Notes: generated from the letters alone by a model not told the origin. Shown: positions 42,598 to 56,905, counted from the stretch's first letter. The stretch is DNA of 64,000 nt from Ewingella sp. CoE-038-23 (GCF_040419245.1 NZ_JAZHOH010000001.1:558001-622000); one strand, 5' to 3'. Numbers and translations: made by a program.

Positions 42598-44071
42598 TTT
42601 GCGCGACCTACTAGCGCCCTGGGTGAGTGATGCCCCAGACGTAGCGCTGAAAGAACTGGTTTTAGACAGCCGCGTGGCGGCTGCCGGAGACTTGTTCGTC
42701 GCGATTTCAGGCCATAGCAACGACGGGCGTCGTTTTATCCCACAGGCAATCGCGCAAGGCGTGGCTGCCGTGGTGGCCGAAGCTAAAGGTGAACAGGAGC
42801 ATGGCGCGGTATCCCAGATGCATGGCGTACCGGTTATCTATCTGAATGACCTGAATTTATTGCTGTCCGAGATGGCCGGGCGTTTCTACGCCGAGCCGGG
42901 CAAATCCCTGCGATTAGTCGGCGTGACCGGCACCAACGGTAAAACCACCACCACCCAGTTGCTGGCGCAGTGGGCGCAGCTGTTGGGCGAAACCAGTGCC
43001 GTGATGGGCACCGTGGGTAACGGTTTACTGAATAATGTGGTTCCGGCGGAAAATACCACCGGTTCCGCGGTACAGGTTCAGCATGTTCTGGCTGACTTAG
43101 TGAAGCAAGGCGCGAGCTTCGCCGCGATGGAAGTCTCTTCCCACGGTTTGGTTCAGCATCGCGTTGCCGCGCTGCCCTTCGCCGCTGCTGCTTTTACCAA
43201 CCTGAGCCGTGACCATCTGGATTACCACGGCGATATGCAAACTTATGAAGAAGCCAAATGGCTGCTGTTTGCATCGCATCAGGTTGGGCAGAAAATCATT
43301 AATGCTGACGACGAAGTGGGTCTGCGCTGGCTGCAAAAGTCACCGGACGCCATCGCCGTCACTATGGAAGATAAGATCCCGGCTGATTGGAAAGGGCGCT
43401 GGTTGGCAGCTCGCAGCGTGAATTACCACGACGGCGGCGCCAGCGTGAACATTGATTCCAGCTGGGGTGAAGGCCTGATTGAAAGCCGCCTGATGGGCGC
43501 ATTCAACGTCAGCAACCTGCTGGTGGCCTTGGCGACTCTGCTCTCCCTCGATTATCCGCTGAAAGACCTGCTGGCAACCTCCGCCCAGTTGCAGCCGGTT
43601 TGTGGCCGTATGGAAGTGTTTAATGCGCCGGGCAAGCCGACGGTGGTGGTGGATTATGCCCACACGCCGGATGCTCTGGAGAAAGCGTTAGCCGCGGCGC
43701 GCCTGCACTGCAAAGGCCAGCTGTGGTGTGTGTTCGGCTGTGGCGGCGACCGCGACAAAGGTAAGCGGCCACTTATGGGTGGCATTGCCGAGCAGTACGC
43801 CGATCGCGTGATCGTGACTGACGATAACCCGCGTAGCGAAGAGCCGCGCGCTATCGTGGCCGATATCCTTGCCGGGCTGCTCGACGCGGGCCGTGCCTTA
43901 GAGATTCATGGCCGCGCCGAAGCCGTCACTAGCGCCATCATGCAAGCCGCAGAAGATGACGTGGTGTTGATTGCCGGTAAAGGCCACGAGGATTACCAGT
44001 TGGTGGGGAATCAGCGTCTGGACTACTCGGACCGCACCACCGCAGCCCGCTTACTGGGGGTAGTCGCATGA
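42584..44071 (+). CDS. murE: UDP-MurNAc-tripeptide synthetase MurE
   Basis: Adds meso-diaminopimelate to UDP-MurNAc-L-Ala-D-Glu. 495 aa from a GTG start (42584), the E. coli length. ATP loop [12 protein letters not shown] near 112-123; the DNPRSEEP motif near 412 is the signature for meso-DAP rather than lysine, consistent with Gram-negative peptidoglycan. Confidence 0.97.
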   Translation: MADRNLRDLLAPWVSDAPDVALKELVLDSRVAAAGDLFVAISGHSNDGRRFIPQAIAQGVAAVVAEAKGEQEHGAVSQMHGVPVIYLNDLNLLLSEMAGRFYAEPGKSLRLVGVTGTNGKTTTTQLLAQWAQLLGETSAVMGTVGNGLLNNVVPAENTTGSAVQVQHVLADLVKQGASFAAMEVSSHGLVQHRVAALPFAAAAFTNLSRDHLDYHGDMQTYEEAKWLLFASHQVGQKIINADDEVGLRWLQKSPDAIAVTMEDKIPADWKGRWLAARSVNYHDGGASVNIDSSWGEGLIESRLMGAFNVSNLLVALATLLSLDYPLKDLLATSAQLQPVCGRMEVFNAPGKPTVVVDYAHTPDALEKALAAARLHCKGQLWCVFGCGGDRDKGKRPLMGGIAEQYADRVIVTDDNPRSEEPRAIVADILAGLLDAGRALEIHGRAEAVTSAIMQAAEDDVVLIAGKGHEDYQLVGNQRLDYSDRTTAARLLGVVA

Positions 44072-45429
44072 TCCGCGTTTCCCTTCAGGCTCTGGCTAAC
44101 GAAATCAATGCCGAGTTGATCGGCGCGGACGCGCAGATTGACGCCGTGGTGACCGATACCCGCAAAATTGAGTCGGGCTGCCTGTTCGTCGCGCTCAAAG
44201 GCGAAAAATTTGATGCTCACGACTTTGCTGCTGATGCCATTGCCGCAGGAGCGGGGGCATTGTTGGTAAGTAAGCGCTTACTGGTGGACGTTCCACAACT
44301 GGTGGTTGCCGACACTCGCATCGCGCTCGGCCGCCTTGGCGCCTGGGTTCGCCAGCAGGTTCCAGCCCGCGTGGTTGGCCTGACCGGCTCCTCTGGCAAG
44401 ACCTCGGTTAAAGAGATGACTGCGGCGATTTTGCGCCAGTGCGGCAACGTGCTCTATACCGCAGGCAACTTCAACAACGACATCGGCGTGCCATTAACCC
44501 TGTTGCGCCTGACTGCGGAACACGATTTCGCCGTGATCGAGATGGGCGCTAACCACGGCGGCGAAATTGCTTACACCACCGATTTAGTGCGTCCTGAGAC
44601 TGCACTGGTCAATAACCTCGCCGCTGCCCACCTCGAAGGTTTTGGTTCACTGGCGGGCGTTGCTCAGGCCAAGGGTGAAATCTTTGAAGGTTTACCGGCC
44701 AATGGCGTCGCCATTCTCAATGCTGACAGCAGCGACTGGCCGCACTGGCAGCGCCATCTGCATAACAAAACCGTCTGGCGCTTCTCGCCGGAAGCTGGCG
44801 AAGACATTGATTTTTATGCCTCAGACGTAGAGATAAGCCCGCTGAAAACGGCGTTTACTCTGCATGCACCGCAAGGCGTGGTGGACGTTTCTCTGCCGCT
44901 GCCGGGGCGTCATAACATTGCAAATGCGCTGGCCGCCGCGGCCTTGGCGCTCTCCGTTGGCGCGACGTTAGACAATGTTCGCCAAGGCTTATCCACTTTA
45001 CAAGCCGTGCCGGGGCGTCTGTTCCCCATCGCTCTGAGTGAAGGCAAAACGCTGCTTGATGACAGCTACAACGCCAATGTGGGTTCCATGACGGCTGCCG
45101 CGCAGACGCTGGCTGAAATGCCGGGTTATCGCGTGATGGCGGTGGGCGACATGGGCGAGCTAGGCGCAGAAAGCGAGAATTGCCATCGCGAAGTGGGTGA
45201 AGCCATCCGCGAAGCAGGCATCGATAAAGTTTTCAGCGTGGGTAACGCCAGTAAAACCATCAGTGACGCCAGTGGCTGTGGCGAACATCTGCAAGATAAG
45301 TCAGCCCTGACGGCCCGTTTAACAAGCTTGCTGTCAGAACATGCGGTCATCACCGTTTTAATTAAGGGTTCACGTAGTGCCGCCATGGAGCAGGTAGTAC
45401 GGGCGTTACAGGAGAATGCAACATGCTAG
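44068..45429 (+). CDS. murF: UDP-MurNAc-pentapeptide synthetase MurF
   Basis: Adds D-Ala-D-Ala to complete the cytoplasmic pentapeptide precursor. 453 aa (E. coli 452). ATP loop [14 protein letters not shown] near 107-120, Mur ligase central and C-terminal domains. ATGA overlap with murE and a 7-nt overlap with mraY. Confidence 0.97.
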   Translation: MIRVSLQALANEINAELIGADAQIDAVVTDTRKIESGCLFVALKGEKFDAHDFAADAIAAGAGALLVSKRLLVDVPQLVVADTRIALGRLGAWVRQQVPARVVGLTGSSGKTSVKEMTAAILRQCGNVLYTAGNFNNDIGVPLTLLRLTAEHDFAVIEMGANHGGEIAYTTDLVRPETALVNNLAAAHLEGFGSLAGVAQAKGEIFEGLPANGVAILNADSSDWPHWQRHLHNKTVWRFSPEAGEDIDFYASDVEISPLKTAFTLHAPQGVVDVSLPLPGRHNIANALAAAALALSVGATLDNVRQGLSTLQAVPGRLFPIALSEGKTLLDDSYNANVGSMTAAAQTLAEMPGYRVMAVGDMGELGAESENCHREVGEAIREAGIDKVFSVGNASKTISDASGCGEHLQDKSALTARLTSLLSEHAVITVLIKGSRSAAMEQVVRALQENATC

Positions 45430-46505
45430 TTTGGCTGGCCGAACATTTGGTCAAATATTATTCCGGCTTCAACGTCTTTTCATACCTGACGTTTCGCGCC
45501 ATCGTCAGCCTGCTGACCGCATTATTCCTCTCTTTGTGGATGGGGCCTCGCGTGATTGCCCGTCTGCAAAAAATGTCTTTCGGCCAGGTCGTGCGTAACG
45601 ACGGCCCTGAGTCGCACTTTAGTAAGCGCGGCACGCCAACCATGGGCGGATTGATGATCCTGACCTCCATCACCATTTCGGTGCTGATGTGGGCCTATCC
45701 GTCTAACCCTTACGTCTGGTGCGTGCTGTTCGTGCTGGTCGGCTACGGCATCGTCGGCTTTGTCGATGACTATCGCAAAGTGGTGCGCAAAGACACCAAG
45801 GGCTTGATTGCTCGCTGGAAATACTTCTGGCAGTCAGTGATCGCACTGGCCGTGGCTTTCACCATGTACGCGATTGGCAAAGACACACCGGCCACCGAGC
45901 TGGTTGTACCGTTCTTTAAAGACATCATGCCGCAGCTCGGCCTGCTTTACATCTTGCTGAGCTACTTCGTGATTGTCGGCACTAGTAACGCCGTCAACCT
46001 GACCGACGGCCTTGATGGTTTAGCCATCATGCCAACCGTGTTTGTTGCCGCAGGCTTTGCGCTGGTGGCATGGGCGACCGGCAACATGAACTTCGCAAAC
46101 TATCTGCACATTCCATATCTGCGTCACGCGGGTGAGCTGGTGATCGTCTGTACCGCCATTGTCGGCGCGGGTTTGGGCTTCTTATGGTTCAACACCTATC
46201 CGGCGCAGGTCTTCATGGGCGACGTGGGTTCACTGGCACTGGGTGGCGCGCTCGGCACCATCGCTGTGCTGCTGCGCCAAGAGTTCTTATTGGTGATCAT
46301 GGGCGGGGTGTTTGTGGTTGAAACTCTGTCGGTCATCTTGCAGGTAGGTTCCTTTAAGTTACGTGGGCAGCGCATCTTCCGCATGGCGCCAATTCACCAC
46401 CATTACGAACTTAAAGGCTGGCCAGAACCACGCGTCATCGTGCGCTTCTGGATTATTTCGCTGATGCTGGTGCTGATTGGCCTGGCGACGCTGAAGGTAC
46501 GGTAA
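45423..46505 (+). CDS. mraY: Phospho-MurNAc-pentapeptide transferase MraY
   Basis: Makes lipid I by transferring phospho-MurNAc-pentapeptide to undecaprenyl phosphate. 360 aa as in E. coli, ten transmembrane helices. Active-site motifs [22 protein letters not shown] and the histidine-rich [14 protein letters not shown] loop are intact. Confidence 0.97.
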   Translation: MLVWLAEHLVKYYSGFNVFSYLTFRAIVSLLTALFLSLWMGPRVIARLQKMSFGQVVRNDGPESHFSKRGTPTMGGLMILTSITISVLMWAYPSNPYVWCVLFVLVGYGIVGFVDDYRKVVRKDTKGLIARWKYFWQSVIALAVAFTMYAIGKDTPATELVVPFFKDIMPQLGLLYILLSYFVIVGTSNAVNLTDGLDGLAIMPTVFVAAGFALVAWATGNMNFANYLHIPYLRHAGELVIVCTAIVGAGLGFLWFNTYPAQVFMGDVGSLALGGALGTIAVLLRQEFLLVIMGGVFVVETLSVILQVGSFKLRGQRIFRMAPIHHHYELKGWPEPRVIVRFWIISLMLVLIGLATLKVR

Positions 46506-46507
46506 TT

Positions 46508-47824
46508 ATGGCTGACTATCAGGGTAAAAAAGTGGTCATTATCGGGCTGGGCCTTACCGGGCTCTCCTGTGTTGATTTCTTTATGGCGCGCGGCGTAACG
46601 CCTCGCGTTATTGATACCCGCGTCAGCCCGCCGGGCTTGGATAAGCTGGCGGACAGCGTAGAGCGTCACCTTGGTTCACTCAATGAAGATTGGCTGTTGG
46701 ATGCCGATTTGATCGTGGCAAGCCCGGGCATGGCATTGGCAACCCCGGCGCTTAGCGCGGCGATTGACGCCGGTGTCGAAGTCGTTGGCGATATCGAGCT
46801 GTTCTGCCGCGAAGTGCAGGCGCCGATTGTGGCTATCACGGGTTCCAACGGTAAAAGCACGGTGACCACGCTGGTCGGCGAAATGGCCAAGGCGGCGGGC
46901 TGGAAAGTCGGCGTCGGCGGCAATATCGGTTTACCGGCGCTGAGCATGCTGGGGCAGGACTACCAGCTGTTCGTGCTGGAACTTTCCAGCTTCCAGCTTG
47001 AAACCACCCATAGCTTGCAGGCTGCTGCTGCCACCATCCTCAACGTGACTGAAGACCATATGGATCGCTATCCGTTTGGTTTGCAGCAGTATCGCGGCGC
47101 GAAGCTGAAAGTGTATGAGAACGCCAAGCTGTGCGTGGTGAATGCCGATGACGCGCTGACCATGCCTATTCGCGGCGCAGACAGCCGCTGTGTGAGCTTC
47201 GGCGTTGATGTCGGTGATTACCACCTCACGCGCCAGCAGAATGACATCTGGCTGCGCGTGCGCGGCGAGCGGGTGTTGAACACCAAAGAGATGCCGCTGA
47301 CTGGGCGTCATAACTATACCAATGCGCTGGCCGCGCTGGCTTTGGCGGATGCCGTCGGCGTGCCGCAATCCTCAAGTTTGCAAGCACTAACCCACTTCAC
47401 CGGTCTTGCCCATCGCTTCCAGATGGCATGGCAGCATAACGGCGTGCGCTGGATTAACGATTCCAAAGCGACCAACGTTGGCAGCACTGAAGCGGCCTTA
47501 AATGGCCTTGAAGTAGAAGGCACTCTGCACCTGCTGTTGGGCGGTGACGGTAAGTCAGCCGATTTCTCGCCGCTGGCGCGTTATCTGCAAGGCGACAACA
47601 TCCGCGTCTACTGCTTTGGCCGTGACGGCGCAGAGCTGGCTGAACTGCGCCCCGAAGTGTCCAGCACCTTCGACACTATGGAGCAGGCGATGCGTCACAT
47701 TAGCGGACAGCTTTCTGCTGGCGATATGGTATTGCTGTCGCCAGCTTGCGCCAGCCTCGACCAGTTCCGCAACTTTGAACAGCGCGGCGACCTGTTTGCT
47801 GCTCTCGCGAAGGAGCTTGGCTGA
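46508..47824 (+). CDS. murD: UDP-MurNAc-L-Ala D-Glu ligase MurD
   Basis: Adds D-glutamate to UDP-MurNAc-L-Ala. 438 aa, the E. coli length. N-terminal Rossmann-like UDP-binding domain, ATP loop [14 protein letters not shown] near 110-123, and the NDSKATN C-terminal-domain motif. Its TGA shares one base with the ftsW ATG. Confidence 0.97.
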   Translation: MADYQGKKVVIIGLGLTGLSCVDFFMARGVTPRVIDTRVSPPGLDKLADSVERHLGSLNEDWLLDADLIVASPGMALATPALSAAIDAGVEVVGDIELFCREVQAPIVAITGSNGKSTVTTLVGEMAKAAGWKVGVGGNIGLPALSMLGQDYQLFVLELSSFQLETTHSLQAAAATILNVTEDHMDRYPFGLQQYRGAKLKVYENAKLCVVNADDALTMPIRGADSRCVSFGVDVGDYHLTRQQNDIWLRVRGERVLNTKEMPLTGRHNYTNALAALALADAVGVPQSSSLQALTHFTGLAHRFQMAWQHNGVRWINDSKATNVGSTEAALNGLEVEGTLHLLLGGDGKSADFSPLARYLQGDNIRVYCFGRDGAELAELRPEVSSTFDTMEQAMRHISGQLSAGDMVLLSPACASLDQFRNFEQRGDLFAALAKELG

Positions 47825-49026
47825 TGCGTATTCCAGGGTTGAGCCTCGCGGGCAAATTTAATGACTGGGTGATGGGGTCGAAAGAGAACGAGTCCACCAC
47901 GCTGGTGCTGTATGACCGAACTCTGCTGTGGCTGACCTTTGGTCTGGCGATTATCGGCTTTGTAATGGTGACTTCGGCCTCCATGCCGATTGGCCAGCGT
48001 CTGGCCGATGACCCTTTCCTGTTTGCCAAGCGTGATGCGATTTACCTCGGCCTGGCCTTCGGCCTGTCTTTGGTGACGCTGCGCGTGCCGATGATTGTCT
48101 GGCAGAAGTACAGCAACGTTTTACTGCTGATCTCCATCGTCATGCTGCTGGTGGTGCTGGTGGTAGGTAGCTCGGTCAACGGGGCATCGCGCTGGATCTC
48201 ATTCGGTCCGCTGCGTATCCAGCCTGCGGAGTTCTCCAAGCTGTCGCTGTTCTGCTATCTCGCCAGCTATCTGGTGCGCAAGGTTGATGAGGTGCGAAGC
48301 AACTTCTGGGGCTTCTGTAAGCCAATGGGCGTGATGGTGATTCTTGCCGTCCTGCTGCTGGCCCAGCCCGACTTGGGTACCGTGGTGGTACTGTTCATTA
48401 CCACCCTTGCCATGCTGTTTCTGGCCGGGGCGAAGATGTGGCAGTTTCTGGCGATTATCGGCTCCGGCGCCTTCGCGGTGGTGCTGCTTATCGTGGCAGA
48501 ACCTTACCGTATGCGACGCGTGACTTCCTTCTGGAATCCATGGGCCGATCCGTTCGGCAGTGGCTACCAATTAACCCAGTCACTGATGGCGTTTGGTCGC
48601 GGTGAATTCTGGGGGCAGGGTTTAGGTAACTCCGTACAAAAGCTAGAGTATTTGCCGGAAGCACATACCGACTTCATCTTCTCCATTTTAGGGGAAGAGT
48701 TAGGGTATTTCGGTGTGGTTTTAGCGTTGTTAATGGTATTCTTCGTCGCTTTTCGTGCGATGTCGATTGGCCGTCGCGCTTTAGAGATCGATCAGCGTTT
48801 TTCAGGCTTTTTATCTTGCTCCATCGGCGTGTGGTTTAGCTTCCAGGCGCTGGTAAACGTCGGGGCCGCGGCGGGTATGCTGCCGACCAAAGGCTTGACC
48901 CTGCCATTGATCAGTTATGGTGGTTCGAGCTTGCTGATTATGTCCACGGCAATCGTATTGTTGCTGCGTGTAGATTTTGAAACGCGTCTGGCTAAAGCCC
49001 AGGCGTTTGTAAGGAGTGCCCGATGA
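47824..49026 (+). CDS. ftsW: Septal peptidoglycan glycosyltransferase FtsW
   Basis: SEDS-family polymerase of septal glycan, partner of FtsI. 400 aa (E. coli 414), with a shorter N-terminal cytoplasmic tail. Ten transmembrane helices; the family signature with [20 protein letters not shown] in the large periplasmic loop and ISYGGSSLL near the C-terminus are present. ATGA overlap with murG. Confidence 0.96.
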   Translation: MRIPGLSLAGKFNDWVMGSKENESTTLVLYDRTLLWLTFGLAIIGFVMVTSASMPIGQRLADDPFLFAKRDAIYLGLAFGLSLVTLRVPMIVWQKYSNVLLLISIVMLLVVLVVGSSVNGASRWISFGPLRIQPAEFSKLSLFCYLASYLVRKVDEVRSNFWGFCKPMGVMVILAVLLLAQPDLGTVVVLFITTLAMLFLAGAKMWQFLAIIGSGAFAVVLLIVAEPYRMRRVTSFWNPWADPFGSGYQLTQSLMAFGRGEFWGQGLGNSVQKLEYLPEAHTDFIFSILGEELGYFGVVLALLMVFFVAFRAMSIGRRALEIDQRFSGFLSCSIGVWFSFQALVNVGAAAGMLPTKGLTLPLISYGGSSLLIMSTAIVLLLRVDFETRLAKAQAFVRSAR

Positions 49027-50090
49027 GTGGCAAGACCAAGCGTTTAATGGTGATGGCAGGCGGTACCGGCGGACACGTTTTCCCGGGACTGGCGGTTGCA
49101 CATCATTTGATGGCGCAGGGCTGGGAAGTGCGCTGGTTAGGCACTGCCGACCGCATGGAAGCCGATTTAGTGCCTAAAAACGGCATCGAGATTGATTTCA
49201 TTCAGATCTCCGGATTACGTGGGAAAGGTCTGAAAGCGCAACTCACCGCGCCACTTCGCATATATCATGCGTGGCGTCAGGCGAAAGTCATCATGCGTCG
49301 TTTTCAGCCAGACGTGGTTCTGGGCATGGGCGGATACGTCTCTGGCCCCGGCGGTTTGGCGGCGTGGTCTTGCGGCATCCCCGTGGTGCTGCACGAGCAA
49401 AATGGTATCGCCGGGCTGACGAATCGCTGGTTGTCGCGCATTGCGAAGAAAGTATTACAGGCATTCCCGGGTGCATTCCCGAATGCCGACGTGGTGGGTA
49501 ACCCGGTGCGCACTGACGTGCTGGCGCTGCCACTGCCGGATGTGCGTCTGGCGGATCGTCAAGGCCCGATTCGCGTGTTGGTGGTGGGTGGCAGTCAGGG
49601 CGCGCGCGTGCTGAACCAAACCATGCCGGAACTGGCCGCGCTGCTGGGGGATAAAATCACCCTGTGGCATCAGGTGGGCAAAGGCGCGCTGGGGACTGTC
49701 GAGCAGGCGTATGAAAAAGTCGGCCAGACCCAGCATAAAATCACCGAGTTTATCGATGATATGGCCGAGGCCTACGCGTGGGCGGACGTGGTGGTGTGTC
49801 GCTCCGGCGCATTGACCGTCAGCGAAATCGCTGCGGCAGGCTTGCCCGCGATTTTCGTGCCGTTCCAGCACAAAGACCGTCAGCAATATTGGAACGCGCT
49901 GCCACTGGAGAAAGCCGGTGCAGCCAAAATTATCGAACAGGCGAATTTCAGCGCCGCTGCGGTGGCTGATGCGATGTCTGGCTGGGACAGAACCCACTTG
50001 CTGGAAATGGCGCGGGCCGCGCGTGCGGTAGCCATTCCCGACGCCACCGAGCGCGTTGCCGCAGAAGTGGTTGCCGCCAGCGAAAAATGA
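49023..50090 (+). CDS. murG: Lipid II synthase MurG (GlcNAc transferase)
   Basis: Transfers GlcNAc to lipid I on the inner face of the membrane. 355 aa as in E. coli. N-terminal [13 protein letters not shown] glycine loop, [12 protein letters not shown] near 124-135, [12 protein letters not shown] near 189-200 and the C-terminal donor-binding [18 protein letters not shown] block. A 66-nt gap then separates it from murC. Confidence 0.97.
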   Translation: MSGKTKRLMVMAGGTGGHVFPGLAVAHHLMAQGWEVRWLGTADRMEADLVPKNGIEIDFIQISGLRGKGLKAQLTAPLRIYHAWRQAKVIMRRFQPDVVLGMGGYVSGPGGLAAWSCGIPVVLHEQNGIAGLTNRWLSRIAKKVLQAFPGAFPNADVVGNPVRTDVLALPLPDVRLADRQGPIRVLVVGGSQGARVLNQTMPELAALLGDKITLWHQVGKGALGTVEQAYEKVGQTQHKITEFIDDMAEAYAWADVVVCRSGALTVSEIAAAGLPAIFVPFQHKDRQQYWNALPLEKAGAAKIIEQANFSAAAVADAMSGWDRTHLLEMARAARAVAIPDATERVAAEVVAASEK

Positions 50091-50156
50091 ATATGAACGG
50101 GCCGCTTTTTATGCGGTCCGAGCCGTAAGTAACGGATTAATCAGTAACCGGAAATA

Positions 50157-51644
50157 GTGAAGAAAAACGTGAATACACAACAATTGGCGAAACTACGTAC
50201 CTTCGTGCCCGAGATGCATCGCGTTCGGCACATTCACTTTGTTGGCATCGGTGGTGCTGGCATGGGTGGTATCGCCGAAGTGTTGGCAAATGAAGGCTAT
50301 CAGATTAGCGGTTCCGACTTGGCACCCAATGCCGTGACTCAACAGCTGACCGAGCTGGGCGCGCAGATTTACTTTAATCACCGTCCAGAAAACGTGTTGG
50401 ACGCCAGCGTCGTCGTGGTATCGACGGCTATTTCCGCCGACAACCCGGAGATTGTTGCCGCGCGCGAAGCCCGTATTCCGGTGATTCGCCGTGCTGAAAT
50501 GCTGGCCGAACTGATGCGTTTTCGCCACGGCATCGCCGTCGCCGGAACCCACGGTAAAACCACGACCACCGCGATGGTCACCAGTATTTATGCCGAAGCC
50601 GGGCTGGACCCGACTTTCGTAAACGGCGGTTTGGTGAAAGCCGCAGGGACTCACGCAAGACTGGGTTCCAGCCGTTTTCTGATTGCAGAAGCCGATGAAA
50701 GCGACGCGTCTTTCCTGCATTTGCAGCCGATGGTGGCGATTGTGACCAACATCGAAGCAGACCACATGGACACCTATCAGGGTGATTTTGAGAACCTGAA
50801 ACAGACGTTCATCAACTTCCTGCACAACCTGCCGTTCTACGGGCGCGCGGTAATGTGCATTGATGACCCGGTGATCCGCGAGCTGCTGCCACGCGTTGGC
50901 CGCCATATTACGACTTACGGTTTTAGCGAAGACGCCGACGTCTTTATCGAAAGCTATCACCAGGAAGGCGCCCAAGGGCACTTCACCATTCGTCGCCAGG
51001 ATAAGCCATTGATTAGCGTCACGCTCAATGCGCCGGGCCGCCACAATGCGCTGAACGCCGCAGCGGCCGTTGCCGTGGCGACAGAAGAGGGTATTGAAGA
51101 CGAAGCCATTCTGCGCGCGTTAGCCGGTTTCCAAGGCACGGGTCGCCGCTTCGACTTCCTCGGCGAATATTCGCTGGAGAACGTGAATGCGAAAAGCGGC
51201 AGCGCGATGCTGGTGGACGACTACGGTCACCACCCAACGGAAGTGGATGCCACCATTAAAGCAGCGCGTGCGGGTTGGCCAAACAAGCGTCTGGTGATGA
51301 TTTTCCAGCCGCACCGTTATACCCGTACTCGCGACCTGTATGACGATTTCGCTAACGTGCTGTCGCAGGTCGACGTGCTGATCATGCTCGACGTTTACCC
51401 GGCTGGCGAAGCGCCAATTCCGGGAGCAGACAGCCGCTCGCTGTGTCGCACCATCCGCGCTCGCGGCAAGCTGGACCCGATTTTGGTGTCTGATATTGAT
51501 GCCGTACCAGAAAATCTGTCGCAAATCCTTGAAGGCGGCGATCTGGTTATGGTGCAGGGCGCCGGTAACATCGGCAAAGTGGCCCGCAAATTGGCTGATC
51601 AAAAATTACAGCCGGTGAAAAAAGGGGATGAACATCATGGCTAA
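50157..51644 (+). CDS. murC: UDP-MurNAc L-alanine ligase MurC
   Basis: First amino-acid ligase of the pathway. Two GTG starts are possible: 50157 (495 aa, GGA 4-5 nt upstream) and 50169 (491 aa, the E. coli start point NTQQLAKL). The first has the better ribosome-binding site. UDP loop [14 protein letters not shown] near 30-43, ATP loop [12 protein letters not shown] near 126-137, and [13 protein letters not shown] in the C-terminal domain. Confidence 0.96.
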   Translation: MKKNVNTQQLAKLRTFVPEMHRVRHIHFVGIGGAGMGGIAEVLANEGYQISGSDLAPNAVTQQLTELGAQIYFNHRPENVLDASVVVVSTAISADNPEIVAAREARIPVIRRAEMLAELMRFRHGIAVAGTHGKTTTTAMVTSIYAEAGLDPTFVNGGLVKAAGTHARLGSSRFLIAEADESDASFLHLQPMVAIVTNIEADHMDTYQGDFENLKQTFINFLHNLPFYGRAVMCIDDPVIRELLPRVGRHITTYGFSEDADVFIESYHQEGAQGHFTIRRQDKPLISVTLNAPGRHNALNAAAAVAVATEEGIEDEAILRALAGFQGTGRRFDFLGEYSLENVNAKSGSAMLVDDYGHHPTEVDATIKAARAGWPNKRLVMIFQPHRYTRTRDLYDDFANVLSQVDVLIMLDVYPAGEAPIPGADSRSLCRTIRARGKLDPILVSDIDAVPENLSQILEGGDLVMVQGAGNIGKVARKLADQKLQPVKKGDEHHG

Positions 51645-52557
51645 TAAAGTTGCGGTTTTATTTGGTGGTACTTCCGCAGAGCGCGATGTGTCCCTTAACT
51701 CTGGCGCAGCCGTACTGGCTGGGCTGAAAGAAGCCGGCATTGATGCCCACGGCGTCGATACCAAAACGTTTTCGGTTACTCGCCTGAAAGACGAAGGTTT
51801 TGACCGCGTCTTTATCGCGCTGCACGGCCGTGGCGGTGAAGATGGCACGCTGCAAGGCCTGTTGGAGCAAGTTGGCCTGCCTTATACGGGCAGCGGCGTG
51901 ATGGCTTCGGCCTTAACCATGGACAAGTTCCGCACCAAGCTGGTGTGGCAAGCCTTGGGCTTACCGGTGGCTCCTTTCGTCGCGCTGAATAAAAAACAGC
52001 TGGGCGAAGTAGGGCAGGGCGCTTTGGCCGACAAAATCGCGAGTTTAGGTCTGCCGCTGATTGTTAAGCCAAGCCGCGAAGGTTCAAGCGTTGGCATGAG
52101 CAAAGTCACTTCCGCCGAGCAGTTACTGCCTGCGTTAGAAGAGGGCTTCCGCCATGACGACGACGTGCTGGTGGAGAAGTGGCTGAGTGGCCCTGAGTAC
52201 ACGGTGGCGATTCTGGGTGACCAAGTAATGCCTTCGATTCGCATCCAGCCAGCCGGCGTCTTTTATGACTATCAGGCCAAGTATCTGTCTGACGAAACAC
52301 AATATTTTTGCCCGAGCGGCTTGAGCAGCGAGCAAGAAGAGCAGCTTTCAGAACTGGCGTTACAGGCTTACCGCGCGCTCGATTGCAGCGGCTGGGGCCG
52401 AGTTGACGTGATGCAAGACGCCGACGGCAGCTTCAACCTGTTGGAAGTAAACACTTCCCCGGGTATGACCAGCCACAGTCTGGTGCCGATGGCGGCGAAA
52501 CAGTTCGGCTTGAGCTTCTCGCAGCTGGTGGTCCGTATTCTGGAGCTGGCCGACTGA
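51637..52557 (+). CDS. ddlB: D-alanine--D-alanine ligase DdlB
   Basis: Makes the D-Ala-D-Ala used by MurF. The ATG at 51637 has AGGGGA 8 nt upstream and gives 306 aa as in E. coli; an ATG three codons earlier is possible. ATP-grasp fold; [15 protein letters not shown] near 63-77, [14 protein letters not shown] near 144, and the C-terminal [15 protein letters not shown] metal/phosphate block. It overlaps the murC 3' end by 8 nt. Confidence 0.96.
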   Translation: MANKVAVLFGGTSAERDVSLNSGAAVLAGLKEAGIDAHGVDTKTFSVTRLKDEGFDRVFIALHGRGGEDGTLQGLLEQVGLPYTGSGVMASALTMDKFRTKLVWQALGLPVAPFVALNKKQLGEVGQGALADKIASLGLPLIVKPSREGSSVGMSKVTSAEQLLPALEEGFRHDDDVLVEKWLSGPEYTVAILGDQVMPSIRIQPAGVFYDYQAKYLSDETQYFCPSGLSSEQEEQLSELALQAYRALDCSGWGRVDVMQDADGSFNLLEVNTSPGMTSHSLVPMAAKQFGLSFSQLVVRILELAD

Positions 52558-52558
52558 T

Positions 52559-53398
52559 ATGTCTCAAGCGGCACTGAATGCACGAGAGCGCGCGACAGCT
52601 GAAAACAAAGGCGGTCGTCGCAGTAATGGCGGGCAATTAGCAGGAATCATCTTCCTGCTGATGGTGCTAGGTACAGTTTTATGGAGCGCATGGGCAGTTA
52701 TTGGCTGGATGCAGGACGCAAATCGTTTGCCTCTGTCCCAGTTAGTGGTCACTGGCGAACGCCACTACACCACTAACGATGATATTCGTCAGGCAATTCT
52801 GGCCTTAGGTGCGCCAGGAACGTTCATGACGCAGGATGTGAACGTCATTCAGCAGCAGATAGAGCGTTTACCCTGGATAAAACAGGTCAGCGTACGCAAG
52901 CAATGGCCGAATGAGTTGAAGATTCATCTGGTGGAGTATGTGCCGGTCGCACATTGGAATGATTTGCATATGGTCGATGCCGACGGCAAACCATTCAGCA
53001 TACCCGCCGAGCGAGTAGTCAAACAGAAGATGCCGTTGCTTTATGGTCCGGAAGGCAGCGAACAGGATGTTTTGCAAGGTTATCAATCGATGAGCCAGAC
53101 GCTTTCAGCGGCCAAGTTCACCGTGAAATCAGTGGCAATGAGTGCTCGTCACTCGTGGCAAGTGACTCTGGATAGCGACATCCGGCTGGAGCTGGGAAGA
53201 GATGATCGCATGGGGCGCCTACAGCGTTTCATCGACCTTTATCCAAAGCTTCAGCAACAGGCCGAAACCGATAAGAAACGCATCAGTTATGTCGATTTAC
53301 GTTACGACACCGGTGCATCGGTCGGCTGGGCTCCAGAGTTTATCGATCAGCAAAACAGTAATCAGCAACAGAATCAGGCACAGGCTAAACAACAATGA
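52559..53398 (+). CDS. ftsQ: Cell division protein FtsQ
   Basis: Hub of the FtsQLB complex. 279 aa (E. coli 276). Short cytoplasmic tail, one transmembrane helix (about 27-50), POTRA domain starting at [18 protein letters not shown], then the beta domain. The last 15 residues are a Gln/Asn-rich tail. One nt after ddlB; ATGA overlap with ftsA. Confidence 0.96.
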   Translation: MSQAALNARERATAENKGGRRSNGGQLAGIIFLLMVLGTVLWSAWAVIGWMQDANRLPLSQLVVTGERHYTTNDDIRQAILALGAPGTFMTQDVNVIQQQIERLPWIKQVSVRKQWPNELKIHLVEYVPVAHWNDLHMVDADGKPFSIPAERVVKQKMPLLYGPEGSEQDVLQGYQSMSQTLSAAKFTVKSVAMSARHSWQVTLDSDIRLELGRDDRMGRLQRFIDLYPKLQQQAETDKKRISYVDLRYDTGASVGWAPEFIDQQNSNQQQNQAQAKQQ

Positions 53399-54651
53399 TC
53401 AAGTCGACGGACAGAAAACTGGTAGTTGGGCTGGAGATCGGTACGGCGAAAGTCGCCGCATTGGTAGGGGAAGTTCTGCCCGATGGCATGGTCAATATTA
53501 TCGGTGTGGGAAGCTGCCCGTCACGCGGCATGGATAAGGGCGGCGTGAACGACCTCGAATCAGTGGTGAAATGCGTACAGCGCGCCATTGATCAGGCCGA
53601 ATTAATGGCGGATTGCCAAATTTCTTCGGTTTACCTTGCTTTGTCTGGTAAACATATCAGTTGTCAGAATGAAATAGGGATGGTTCCTATTTCAGAAGAA
53701 GAAGTAACGCAGGAAGATGTAGAGAACGTGGTACATACCGCTAAGTCGGTCCGCGTTCGCGATGAGCATCGCGTGTTGCACGTGATCCCGCAAGAATATG
53801 CCATCGACTATCAGGAAGGGATTAAGAATCCGGTGGGGCTTTCAGGTGTGAGAATGCAAGCAAAAGTGCATTTAATAACCTGCCACAATGATATGGCTAA
53901 GAATATTGTTAAAGCCGTCGAACGTTGTGGCCTGAAAGTTGACCAACTGATCTTCGCCGGTTTGGCGGCAAGCTATGCCGTGCTGACCGAAGATGAGCGT
54001 GAATTAGGTGTTTGCGTCGTGGATATCGGCGGTGGCACCATGGATATCGCGGTTTATACCGGCGGCGCGCTGCGTCATACTAAGGTTATTCCTTATGCGG
54101 GTAACGTGGTCACCAGCGATATCGCCTACGCCTTCGGTACACCACCGACTGACGCAGAAGCCATTAAAGTACGCCACGGATGTGCGTTGGGTTCAATTGT
54201 TGGCAAAGACGAAAATGTCGAAGTGCCAAGCGTAGGCGGACGCCCGCCACGCAGCCTGCAGCGCCAGACGCTGGCAGAGGTGATTGAACCGCGTTACACG
54301 GAATTGCTGAATTTAGTAAATGATGAAATTTTACAATTGCAGGAGCAATTACGTCAGCAAGGCGTAAAACATCATCTGGCCGCTGGCATAGTTCTTACAG
54401 GCGGCGCAGCACAAATTGATGGTCTGGCAGCCTGTGCGCAGCGGGTATTCCATACCCAGGTGCGTATTGGACAACCGCTGAACATCACCGGGCTGACAGA
54501 TTATGCGCAGGAACCTTACTACTCAACGGCTGTAGGGCTACTGCACTACGGGAAAGAGTCTCACCTAAGTGGTGAGGCTGAAGTGGAAAAACGCGCCTCA
54601 GTGGGCAGCTGGTTCAAGAGAATCAGTAGCTGGTTGAGAAAAGAGTTTTAA
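53395..54651 (+). CDS. ftsA: Actin-like division protein FtsA
   Basis: Tethers FtsZ to the membrane and recruits later divisome proteins. 418 aa (E. coli 420). Actin-fold nucleotide motifs [13 protein letters not shown] at the N-terminus and [14 protein letters not shown] near 205-218; the C-terminal amphipathic membrane-targeting helix ([14 protein letters not shown]) is intact. Confidence 0.97.
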   Translation: MIKSTDRKLVVGLEIGTAKVAALVGEVLPDGMVNIIGVGSCPSRGMDKGGVNDLESVVKCVQRAIDQAELMADCQISSVYLALSGKHISCQNEIGMVPISEEEVTQEDVENVVHTAKSVRVRDEHRVLHVIPQEYAIDYQEGIKNPVGLSGVRMQAKVHLITCHNDMAKNIVKAVERCGLKVDQLIFAGLAASYAVLTEDERELGVCVVDIGGGTMDIAVYTGGALRHTKVIPYAGNVVTSDIAYAFGTPPTDAEAIKVRHGCALGSIVGKDENVEVPSVGGRPPRSLQRQTLAEVIEPRYTELLNLVNDEILQLQEQLRQQGVKHHLAAGIVLTGGAAQIDGLAACAQRVFHTQVRIGQPLNITGLTDYAQEPYYSTAVGLLHYGKESHLSGEAEVEKRASVGSWFKRISSWLRKEF

Positions 54652-54722
54652 TGTTTTAAAAACGGGATCATGCTGTTAGCAATTGCGATCTCGAAGCGAC
54701 AGGCACAAAACGGAGAGAAACT

Positions 54723-55877
54723 ATGTTTGAACCTATGGAACTGACCAACGACGCGGTGATTAAAGTCATCGGCGTCGGCGGTGGCGGCGGTAACGCCGTA
54801 GAACACATGGTGCGCGAGCGCATCGAAGGTGTTGAATTCTTTGCCGTTAACACCGACGCACAGGCGTTGCGTAAAACGGCTGTAGGCCAGACTATCCAAA
54901 TCGGTAGCGGTATTACCAAAGGTTTGGGTGCTGGTGCGAACCCAGAAGTGGGTCGTAACTCTGCTGAAGAAGACCGTGAAGCTCTGCGCGCTGCACTTGA
55001 AGGCGCGGATATGGTCTTCATCGCGGCAGGCATGGGCGGCGGTACCGGTACCGGTGCAGCTCCTGTGGTCGCTGAAGTAGCGAAAGATTTAGGTATTCTG
55101 ACTGTGGCCGTCGTGACTAAGCCTTTCAACTTCGAAGGCAAGAAACGTATGGCTTTTGCAGAGCAGGGTATCGCCGAGCTGTCCAAACACGTGGACTCCC
55201 TGATCACCATTCCTAACGACAAGCTGTTGAAAGTCTTGGGTCGTGGTATCTCCCTGTTGGATGCATTCGGTGCAGCCAACGACGTACTGAAAGGTGCAGT
55301 TCAAGGTATCGCCGAACTGATCACCCGTCCGGGTCTGATGAACGTCGACTTTGCTGACGTGCGTACCGTGATGTCAGAAATGGGTTATGCCATGATGGGC
55401 TCTGGTGTGGCATGTGGCGAAGACCGTGCGGAAGAAGCTGCCGAAATGGCAATTTCCAGCCCACTGTTGGAAGACATCGACCTATCCGGCGCTCGCGGCG
55501 TACTGGTCAACATCACCGCTGGCTTCGACCTGCGTTTGGATGAGTTCGAAACCGTGGGTAACACTATCCGTGCTTTCGCTTCTGACAATGCGACCGTGGT
55601 TATCGGTACGTCACTTGACCCAGAAATGAATGACGAATTGCGTGTCACCGTGGTGGCAACAGGTATTGGCATGGATAAGCGCCCAGAAATCACTCTGGTC
55701 ACTAACAAGCCAGCCAGCCAGCCAGTTATGGATCACCGTTATCAGCAGCACGGGCTGTCGCCTCTGCCGCAGGAAACTAAGCCAGCAGCGAAGGTGGTTA
55801 ATGATCCGAACACGCAATCTAATAAAGAGCCTGACTATTTGGACATCCCAGCCTTCCTGCGTAAGCAGGCAGACTAG
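54723..55877 (+). CDS. ftsZ: Tubulin-like division GTPase FtsZ
   Basis: Forms the cytokinetic Z-ring. 384 aa (E. coli 383). The GTP-binding tubulin signature [11 protein letters not shown] is near residue 103-113, with T7 synergy loop [11 protein letters not shown] near 206. The conserved C-terminal peptide [14 protein letters not shown], which binds FtsA, ZipA and ZapD (also encoded in this window), is complete. Confidence 0.98.
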   Translation: MFEPMELTNDAVIKVIGVGGGGGNAVEHMVRERIEGVEFFAVNTDAQALRKTAVGQTIQIGSGITKGLGAGANPEVGRNSAEEDREALRAALEGADMVFIAAGMGGGTGTGAAPVVAEVAKDLGILTVAVVTKPFNFEGKKRMAFAEQGIAELSKHVDSLITIPNDKLLKVLGRGISLLDAFGAANDVLKGAVQGIAELITRPGLMNVDFADVRTVMSEMGYAMMGSGVACGEDRAEEAAEMAISSPLLEDIDLSGARGVLVNITAGFDLRLDEFETVGNTIRAFASDNATVVIGTSLDPEMNDELRVTVVATGIGMDKRPEITLVTNKPASQPVMDHRYQQHGLSPLPQETKPAAKVVNDPNTQSNKEPDYLDIPAFLRKQAD

Positions 55878-55939
55878 TCCTAATTGTAGGATCTCCGCTC
55901 TTTGTGCTAAACTGTCCCGCCGAGCTTAATGTATTATAG

Positions 55940-56893
<954 letters not shown>

Positions 56894-56905
56894 TCGGTAC
56901 TGGTA

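Noticed and set aside
50193..51044. 283-codon minus-strand open frame opposite murC
   Set aside because: Shadow frame inside a universally conserved gene; its composition (His/Gln/Arg/Asn-rich) is typical of antisense translation.
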